From: Candidatus Altarchaeales archaeon WOR_SM1_86-2
GTDB taxonomy: Archaea; Altiarchaeota; Altiarchaeia; IMC4; MCBC01
Length of the DNA stretch: 64,000 nucleotides
Direction: 5' to 3'
NCBI GenBank assembly: GCA_001723855.1
Contig: MCBC01000067.1
Location: forward strand, 1 to 64,000
In this document: in pieces, positions 58,783 to 64,000 of the stretch
How the letters are laid out: each line of letters opens with the position of its first letter
Position numbering within the stretch: the first letter of the stretch is position 1
The notes under the pieces: generated by a model
Databases searched by the model: none
What the model was told of the DNA's origin: nothing
What the model saw: only the letters and a program-made list of their open reading frames with translations
Program-made: the position numbers and the translations under genes

Positions 58783-60225
58783 TCATTTTATTAGTCCAAC
58801 AAAGCGTAACGGCTTCGCTGCGATCTCTGCCAAAAACATTGACAGTCCATACATTTTCGGGTGGAATACCAGCGACGGAATCGCAAGTTTTGCACCAAGG
58901 TACTTGTCAGGATTTAAAATGTTATGGGGATCAATTTTTTTCTTCAATCCCGTTTTTTCCTTCAATCCCTCGCCACCCAGGATTTTATTCACATAAGGCG
59001 AATTCCACAGCCCGGTGCCGTAAGGTATGCCTCCCGCGGAAACGGCAATATCGTTCATCTTCTTTAAATGCCTGAGCGCAAAAATAAAATCCATGAATTT
59101 ACGTTCGTCCGTTAGATACATGGGCATGACGATCGCCTTATTTTCTGAGACAACGCTTCCCTCAATCCCCAATCCATTAATATTGATCTTACCCAGTTTG
59201 CTTATCACCGTGTTCAGCCGGCTTAAAGGGACAAGCAAATCGCCTGCAAGCAGCGTAGGGCCGCGTCTTTTAATTCGCATAGGGTTAAACCGGTCTCCCC
59301 ATTCTTCTTCTGCTAATTCAGCCGGTTCCACTCCGATACCCCCGGATTTCTTGATCTTATACAGCTTTTTAACCGATTCCGCCACTTCTTTTTTATTTCC
59401 ATCAAAAACAACCAGGATCCTGAATTCAAAATCCGGGTTTGTATTATCTCCCTGTACGTCTTTCATCATCTGTGCATAGGCTCTGTTAGCATAGGATATG
59501 TTGAACGGTTTGAGTTCCACAAGTTCCTGGATTACATCCGCGAACTTTTCCTGGCTGTCGAATGTAAGAAGATGCGGTGAAACAGATTCGGGAAGTTCCC
59601 TGACCTTTAATTTAACCATGGTAATTATCCCCGTTGTCCCTTCAGATCCCAAAAATTTATGGTTTTCTTTTTCAGAATACCCCTTAATTTCACCGTCCGG
59701 GAGGACAGCCTCCATGCCAAGAACCTGTTCATGGACCCTGCGGTATTTCAGCGTTCCTACCCCACAGCCGGGGGAAGAAAGCCATCCCCCGACAGTCGCG
59801 GAAGGGGAACTTGAAGGATATGTCATTAACGCAAGCCCATTTATATTCAATACCTTTTCAAGTTTTTTCCACACAACACCACAACTTACTATTACCGTTC
59901 TCTCTTTTTCATTAATTTCAATTTTATTGTCCATAGAAGACATATCCATGACAATGCCCCCTCTTGTCGGCACACAGCCGCCTAAAGCCGAAGTTGCAGA
60001 TGCTCTCGGGGTTACGGAAATCCTGTTCTTATTTGCAAACTTCATGACCTCCGAGATTTCCTCGGGGGTTTCAGGGCGGACAACCGCATCAGGCGTTGTT
60101 TTGAATAACAAGTTAATTATACCCGGGAGGGGTGCTAAATCCGTGCTGTACAGTGCGCATTCAAATTCATCTGTCGTTATTCTATTTCCCAGAACATCTT
60201 CAAGCAGCTTGAAATTGTAATTCAT
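58783..60225 (-). CDS. FAD-linked oxidase, GlcD/lactate dehydrogenase-like
   Basis: The protein has 480 residues. FAD-binding type 4 (PCMH) domain: AVVRPETPEEISEVMKFANKN, PRASATSALGGCVPTRGGIVMDMSSM, and SATVGGWLSSPGCGVGTLKYRRVHEQVLGMEAVLPDGEI. The C-terminal substrate cap ends in KKKIDPHNILNPDKYLG, the usual end of the fold. It oxidises a 2-hydroxy acid such as lactate or glycolate and passes electrons to a CCG Fe-S protein. Its probable partner is encoded at 54167-55321. Confidence 0.88.
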   Translation of the reverse strand: MNYNFKLLEDVLGNRITTDEFECALYSTDLAPLPGIINLLFKTTPDAVVRPETPEEISEVMKFANKNRISVTPRASATSALGGCVPTRGGIVMDMSSMDNKIEINEKERTVIVSCGVVWKKLEKVLNINGLALMTYPSSSPSATVGGWLSSPGCGVGTLKYRRVHEQVLGMEAVLPDGEIKGYSEKENHKFLGSEGTTGIITMVKLKVRELPESVSPHLLTFDSQEKFADVIQELVELKPFNISYANRAYAQMMKDVQGDNTNPDFEFRILVVFDGNKKEVAESVKKLYKIKKSGGIGVEPAELAEEEWGDRFNPMRIKRRGPTLLAGDLLVPLSRLNTVISKLGKININGLGIEGSVVSENKAIVMPMYLTDERKFMDFIFALRHLKKMNDIAVSAGGIPYGTGLWNSPYVNKILGGEGLKEKTGLKKKIDPHNILNPDKYLGAKLAIPSLVFHPKMYGLSMFLAEIAAKPLRFVGLIK

Positions 60226-60263
60226 ATTAATAATTTAGGTGATCACTCAAAATCCGTACCAAA

Positions 60264-60439
60264 TCACCCATAAATTATATTAAACATCTTATTAAATACA
60301 TCTTTGTTTCTATTGTTGAACCGAAATTCCATTTCTTCAAATAGAGGTAATAGTTGTTCTTATTGATACCGTGATACTTGTGAAATGTGGCAGACTTACA
60401 GTCACATTCTGAAAGAATTTTGAGCATCCCGTAAAGTTT
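60264..60439 (-). pseudogene. Transposase C-terminal remnant
   Basis: On the minus strand KLYGMLKILSECDCKSATFH and then KYHGINKNNYYLYLK run in one frame. After a one-base shift EEMEFRFNNRNKDVFNKMFN runs to a TGA at 60264. The E-F-R-F-N-N-R ending is typical of IS1595/ISXO2-like and related transposases. The N-terminal two thirds, with the DDE residues, are missing. The 60448-60739 inverted-repeat element adjoins the upstream break. Confidence 0.6.
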
Positions 60440-60447
60440 TTAGCCAT

Positions 60448-60739
60448 TTGCACCATTTATATATCTAAATTTTCCATAGTTTTCCCCCACCACACATCTT
60501 ATGTTAGTGTTCCGGTGGGGATTTTTGAATTTCGTTATGTTCAGCCCACATTAGAACGGTGGGTCATTGATCAATTCATGCGGAAATCTGGCGTAAGGCA
60601 GTTATGTAGCCAGTAAAGTACGGTCTACACCTTTTGATAGGGACTTTAAACTCTATCCAAGCGTGTTGGTTTTGATTGTAGTGCGGAAAATCGGGGGAAA
60701 ACTTAGGCATATAACGATTTCCATAAATAACTGGTGCAA
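60448..60739. mobile_element. ~292-bp MITE-like element with imperfect terminal inverted repeats
   Basis: Left end TTGCACCA (60448) followed by GTTTTCCCCC (60479-60488); right end GGGGGAAAAC (60693-60702) followed by TGGTGCAA (60732-60739). The outer 8 bp and inner 10 bp of each arm match exactly, with a variable AT-rich spacer, giving arms of about 41-47 bp. The interior has no coding frame. I see no clear target duplication. No second copy lies in this window. Confidence 0.6.
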
Positions 60740-60836
60740 AAAATACCTAATCACCTTTAATTTTTTTATCGTAATATGGTTCACATCACAAGTATTTTAT
60801 CTGCGACATTTTTTTTAACTTTATGTTTTTAAAATA

Positions 60837-61877
60837 TTATAATATTCCGGTTGCAGTTAAAACATCCATAAGCAGCCTTAACATAACTACTGCAATAATT
60901 ACGCCAAAAAATAACCTGATTCTTGGGCCCTTCACTCTTCTCGATGCCATTGCTCCGAATTGCGCTCCGATTGTTGAACCAATAAGCATTAATACGACAA
61001 GGTAAATGTCAACATTTCCGTTCAGCGAGTGCCCTATGCTTCCTGAGGATGCAGTAATCACCATCTGGAATAGATCAGTTCCTATTGCAACCACTGTTGG
61101 AACTCCAAGAAGATATATCATCGCTGGCACCATTATAAATCCGCCGCCCACACCCATAATGCCTGCAAGTATTCCAACAAAAAGACCAAGTAATACGGGG
61201 AGGAATATTGGAATTTTGATTCCTGCTCGTTTAAGTTCAATTGACATAAATTTGATATTCCTGACTCGTTCAATTATAGGGTTTGTTATTTCATCCTTTG
61301 CTTCCTCAACTTCCTTAAATTTATACTTTTCCTCTATCCCTTCCCCTGTTTCCCCCTTTGTTCTAAATACCCTTCTGAAATCATCCATGCCCCTAACATC
61401 CTTAATACGCTTTAAACCCATTACTGTTCTGCTTATACCTATATGTTCATGTCTTTTTCGCATTGCCCTATAACTTTCAATGATCATTAATGTCCCGACT
61501 ATTGCAAGCATTACGACATATATCTCTTTGATTACTAAATCAGATGTGCCTTGAGATTCAAGGTAATTGACTATAACAACTCCGATCTGAACTCCAATAA
61601 CAGAACCGCAGAGAATAAGAAATGCCAGTTTCATGTCAACATTGCCAAGTTTCTTATGCGCAACTGCCCCGGATGATGATGTTGCAACCATCTGCGTTAA
61701 ACTTGAACCAACGGCAATATTCATTGGAATTCCAAATACAATATTCAGTGCCGGTGTCATTATAAACCCTCCACCAACCCCGAACAGGCCGGAAAGGAAG
61801 CCAACTAATACTCCCAATAGGATTATCTCCAGACCACTCACGGTCATATTGGCTATCGGCAGGTAAATTTCAAACAT
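60837..61877 (-). CDS. TauE/SafE-family sulfite/anion exporter
   Basis: The protein is ~346 residues from ATG 61877; the frame extends to 61931 but the membrane protein starts best at MFEIYLPIANM. It has two homologous four-helix halves, each with the family motif: GVLVGFLSGLFGVGGGFIMTPALNIVFGI and GLFVGILAGIMGVGGGFIMVPAMIYLLGV. A ~90-residue cytoplasmic loop between them (MRKRHEHIGI ... ELKRAGIKI) is longer than usual. It is probably an exporter of sulfite or organosulfonates. A close paralogue begins at the right edge. Confidence 0.87.
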   Translation of the reverse strand: MFEIYLPIANMTVSGLEIILLGVLVGFLSGLFGVGGGFIMTPALNIVFGIPMNIAVGSSLTQMVATSSSGAVAHKKLGNVDMKLAFLILCGSVIGVQIGVVIVNYLESQGTSDLVIKEIYVVMLAIVGTLMIIESYRAMRKRHEHIGISRTVMGLKRIKDVRGMDDFRRVFRTKGETGEGIEEKYKFKEVEEAKDEITNPIIERVRNIKFMSIELKRAGIKIPIFLPVLLGLFVGILAGIMGVGGGFIMVPAMIYLLGVPTVVAIGTDLFQMVITASSGSIGHSLNGNVDIYLVVLMLIGSTIGAQFGAMASRRVKGPRIRLFFGVIIAVVMLRLLMDVLTATGIL

Positions 61878-62006
61878 TTTGCGTTGATTTATTGTTATTG
61901 AATTAGAGCAAAGAAAAAGTCGAAAAGCCAAAAAATGCTGTTTTTCAATAAAGGAGATAAAGGAATCTAATCAAATTCATAATAATCTACTAACTGACCA
62001 TAAAAT

Positions 62007-62516
62007 TCAAAAATCCAATCTAGCATCCGGCATGTCCGTTTTGCAGGGGATAACCACAACGGGACAAGGCAGTGTTTTTGTAACTTCCTGGACGATCTTT
62101 TCCGCAACGCTGCCGAGCATCTTCCTGCCCAGGAAATCCTTTCCGCTGCCCCCGATAACCACCATCCTGACACTTTCACGATCTTTTGCATAATTAATTA
62201 TTTCTTCATGAGGGTAGCCGTAGCCAATAATGCCCTTGCAGTGTACCCCTTTTCCCTCACATATCTCCCGCACTTTATTTAAGTCCCCTGTGACTTCTTT
62301 CTCCCTTTCCTTTATGAATTTTTCCTTCACCGAAAGCCACCCCATTTGCCCTGTGAATGTATGGGCTATACTCTCATATTTATGCACATTAATTACGCCG
62401 ATTGCCACAACCTCCACCCCTAATTCTTTTGCCATGTTCGCGGCGTATTCGGCAGCACATATCCCCACTTCCGATCCGTCGGTCGCGACCAAAACTTTAT
62501 TTGTTGGTTTTGTCAT
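62007..62516 (-). CDS. Universal stress protein (UspA family)
   Basis: The protein has 169 residues. NKVLVATDGSEVGICAAEYAANMAKELG gives the first strand and Asp. GGSGKDFLGRKMLGSVAEKIVQEVTKTLPCPVVVIP is the ATP-binding G-x2-G-x9-GS motif. It is therefore an ATP-binding Usp, not the UspA-type non-binder. It lies between the two TauE/SafE paralogues and the secreted protein, all on the minus strand. Confidence 0.92.
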   Translation of the reverse strand: MTKPTNKVLVATDGSEVGICAAEYAANMAKELGVEVVAIGVINVHKYESIAHTFTGQMGWLSVKEKFIKEREKEVTGDLNKVREICEGKGVHCKGIIGYGYPHEEIINYAKDRESVRMVVIGGSGKDFLGRKMLGSVAEKIVQEVTKTLPCPVVVIPCKTDMPDARLDF

Positions 62517-62564
62517 GTTATTTTTTTATTTTTTTCCGATAATGATTAATAAATTTTAAATAAA

Positions 62565-63164
62565 TTAATGTTTGATCCCCCCGAATATCAATCCTATCCC
62601 GAGCCCGCAAATTACCGCAAGTAAAGTCGAGCCGACAGCATAAACCCAGGGATCAACGCCCATGAAACTTATCACCCTCTCCACGCCATCAACTTTACCG
62701 TCCTTTTCCACGGTTACCTTGAGGGTTACGCCTCCTAAATCCGCTTTTGTCGATAAATCTTTCTCCACGACATAAATTCCGTTTCCCTCCTCCTCCGCTA
62801 AAATCGGATCCAGAATAGATTTTATTGTTGTTTGTTCAACAACGCAAATGCCATCGCCATTTTCAGTCCGTATTTCTTTTGTCTCGGTAAAATGCCCCTG
62901 GTAAACGCTCATATTTACCGTAACTTTGGCGCCCTCAACGGGTTCATGTGTCTCTTTATCCTTAACTGTAATCTTTATTTTCATAACGTCACCGGGTGCA
63001 AACATGGATTTTTCCGGCACTATCGTTATGTCAAAATAATTTGTCTTGTCTTTCGGAGCGCTCCCTCCCCCACCTGCGGACACGGGTACAGCTAAAGCTG
63101 CTGTTATTAAAAACCCTGCCAGCACCCACGCCGTTATATTTCTTGCCTTCATTTTATCGTTCAT
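62565..63164 (-). CDS. Secreted protein with one Ig/MG2-like domain and C-terminal anchor
   Basis: The protein has 199 residues. A signal peptide (ITAWVLAGFLITAALAVPVSA) and Gly/Ser linker are followed by a beta-sandwich (FDITIVPEKSMFAPGDVMKIKITVKDKETHEPVEGAKVTVNM), like A2M-MG2 or Big domains. The C-terminal helix is WVYAVGSTLLAVICGLGIGLIFGG. Its stop is 49 bp from the usp start. Its start overlaps the end of the preceding TauE/SafE gene by 4 bp, implying coupled translation and a transporter-associated role (inference). Confidence 0.7.
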   Translation of the reverse strand: MNDKMKARNITAWVLAGFLITAALAVPVSAGGGGSAPKDKTNYFDITIVPEKSMFAPGDVMKIKITVKDKETHEPVEGAKVTVNMSVYQGHFTETKEIRTENGDGICVVEQTTIKSILDPILAEEEGNGIYVVEKDLSTKADLGGVTLKVTVEKDGKVDGVERVISFMGVDPWVYAVGSTLLAVICGLGIGLIFGGIKH

Positions 63165-64000
63165 ATCAACCCCATTGTACTTAAAACATCCATGAGTAAT
63201 CTCAGCATAACTATTGCGATAACTAAGCCAAATAATAACCGGATTCTTGGTCCTTTTAATTTTTTCGACGCTCTTGCACCGAACTGCGCCCCGATTGTTG
63301 AACCTGCGAGTATCAGCATAACAAGGTAAATGTCAACATTTCCGTTCAATGCGTGTCCAACACTTCCGACAGATGATGTAATCACCATCTGGAAAAGATC
63401 CGTTCCTATCGCCACCACGGTTGGAACCCCGAGTATGTAAATCATCGCGGGCACCATTATAAATCCGCCGCCGACACCCAGCATTCCCGCCATTATCCCG
63501 ACAAAAAGTCCGAGCAGCGGCGGAATAAATATTGGAATCCTGACCCCTGCTCTCGGAAGTTCAATTGACATAAACTTAACATCTCTGAGCTTTTTAATTA
63601 CGGGGTTTGTTATTTCATCTTCTTCTTCAATTTCTTTAAATTCGTGCTTTTTTTCTTCTTCCTCTTTTGTTTTAAATACTCTTTTGAAATCATCTATGCT
63701 GTGAACATCCTTGATTCGTTTTAAACCCATTACCGCCTTTCTTATACCTATATGCTCATGCCTTCTACGCATTGCTTTATAACTTTCGACGATCATTATT
63801 GTTCCGATAATTACGAGCAGTATAACATATATTTCCTTAAGCACCAGATCATCCATACCCTGCGACTTGAGATACTTGGTTATCTCAACCCCTATCAGTA
63901 CTCCAATAACGGAACCGCAAAGAATAAGAGACGCTAATTTTATGTCAACATTGCCCATTCTTTTATGTGCAACCGCTCCTGATGAGGACGTAGCGGCAAT
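63161..64000 (-). CDS. TauE/SafE-family exporter, partial at the right edge
   Basis: The open frame continues past the window edge: the codons before the internal Met read IAATSSSGAVAHKRMGNVDIKL, matching VATSSSGAVAHKKLGNVDMKL of the 60837-61877 paralogue. About 280 residues are present, including the second half motif GLFVGIMAGMLGVGGGFIMVPAMIYIL and the same long loop (GLKRIKDVHSIDDFKRVFKTK). The pair is a recent duplication with conserved loop length. Confidence 0.88.
   Translation of the reverse strand: MAATSSSGAVAHKRMGNVDIKLASLILCGSVIGVLIGVEITKYLKSQGMDDLVLKEIYVILLVIIGTIMIVESYKAMRRRHEHIGIRKAVMGLKRIKDVHSIDDFKRVFKTKEEEEKKHEFKEIEEEDEITNPVIKKLRDVKFMSIELPRAGVRIPIFIPPLLGLFVGIMAGMLGVGGGFIMVPAMIYILGVPTVVAIGTDLFQMVITSSVGSVGHALNGNVDIYLVMLILAGSTIGAQFGARASKKLKGPRIRLLFGLVIAIVMLRLLMDVLSTMGLI

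Overview
The window is archaeal chromosomal DNA. Archaeal markers are a class I CCA-adding enzyme (left edge), a tandem set of type IV prepilins with an archaeal TadA/FlaI ATPase and a double-T2SSF membrane platform, tRNA 2'-O-methylase Trm56, NurA, RNase P protein Rpp29, the KH/beta-CASP terminator nuclease FttA (aCPSF1), a DUF447 protein and TATA-like, very AT-rich promoters. The lineage is most likely an uncultivated euryarchaeal-type organism; the sequence alone does not let me name it. I found no rRNA, tRNA or CRISPR array.

Layout. 1-440: cca, running off the left edge. 481-8973: an extracellular pilus locus, with seven class III prepilin-like genes on the minus strand divergent from the ATPase and membrane platform on the plus strand. 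9021-20922: housekeeping and envelope genes (DUF296, htpX, DUF2207, LemA, Trm56, NurA, Rpp29, a radical SAM enzyme, a GIN-domain lipoprotein), interrupted by a toxin-antitoxin cassette bounded by a 132-bp duplication of the htpX 3' end. 20923-24555: DUF447, a frameshifted YhcG-type nuclease cassette bounded by an 83-bp duplication of the DUF447 5' end, a wHTH/CFI-box divergent pair and a decayed radC. 24556-33275: CBS proteins, a KaiC-like ATPase, fttA, secreted proteins and thrC. 33367-42390: a complete [NiFe]-hydrogenase module (large and small subunits, maturation protease, hypC, hypD, hypA, hypE, convergent hypF; no hypB in view) with an MNT-HEPN toxin-antitoxin pair inside the hyp operon. 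42861-46453: an HxlR-type regulator and two DsbD-like thiol-disulfide proteins. 46510-54008: tatC, a two-gene AAA ATPase/Toprim system, tatA, and a Tat-exported Cys-type formate-dehydrogenase-like complex. 54167-60225: a GlcF-like Fe-S protein and a GlcD-like flavoprotein, separated by a YhcG nuclease (frameshifted) and a nuclease-NACHT-pentapeptide-WD40 protein. 60226-64000: transposon debris, two TauE/SafE transporters, a universal stress protein and a secreted protein.

How it fits together. The hydrogenase and the formate dehydrogenase point to H2 and/or formate as electron donors. Tat and DsbD-like proteins would export and fold the extracytoplasmic molybdoenzyme. The two operons share a promoter-proximal motif, so they may be co-regulated.

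The accessory part stands out. Four or five defence or toxin-antitoxin cassettes have been dropped into conserved operons, two of them between unusually long direct duplications of the neighbouring gene end. Several classes of noncoding element also recur: short perfect hairpins with about 3-nt loops (two sets inserted in frame into protein genes), a 65-bp promoter-proximal element in four copies, and a pair of inverted intergenic repeats of about 335 bp sharing a palindrome.

Several genes carry single-base frameshifts, some at G-runs. These could be real decay, phase variation or assembly error.
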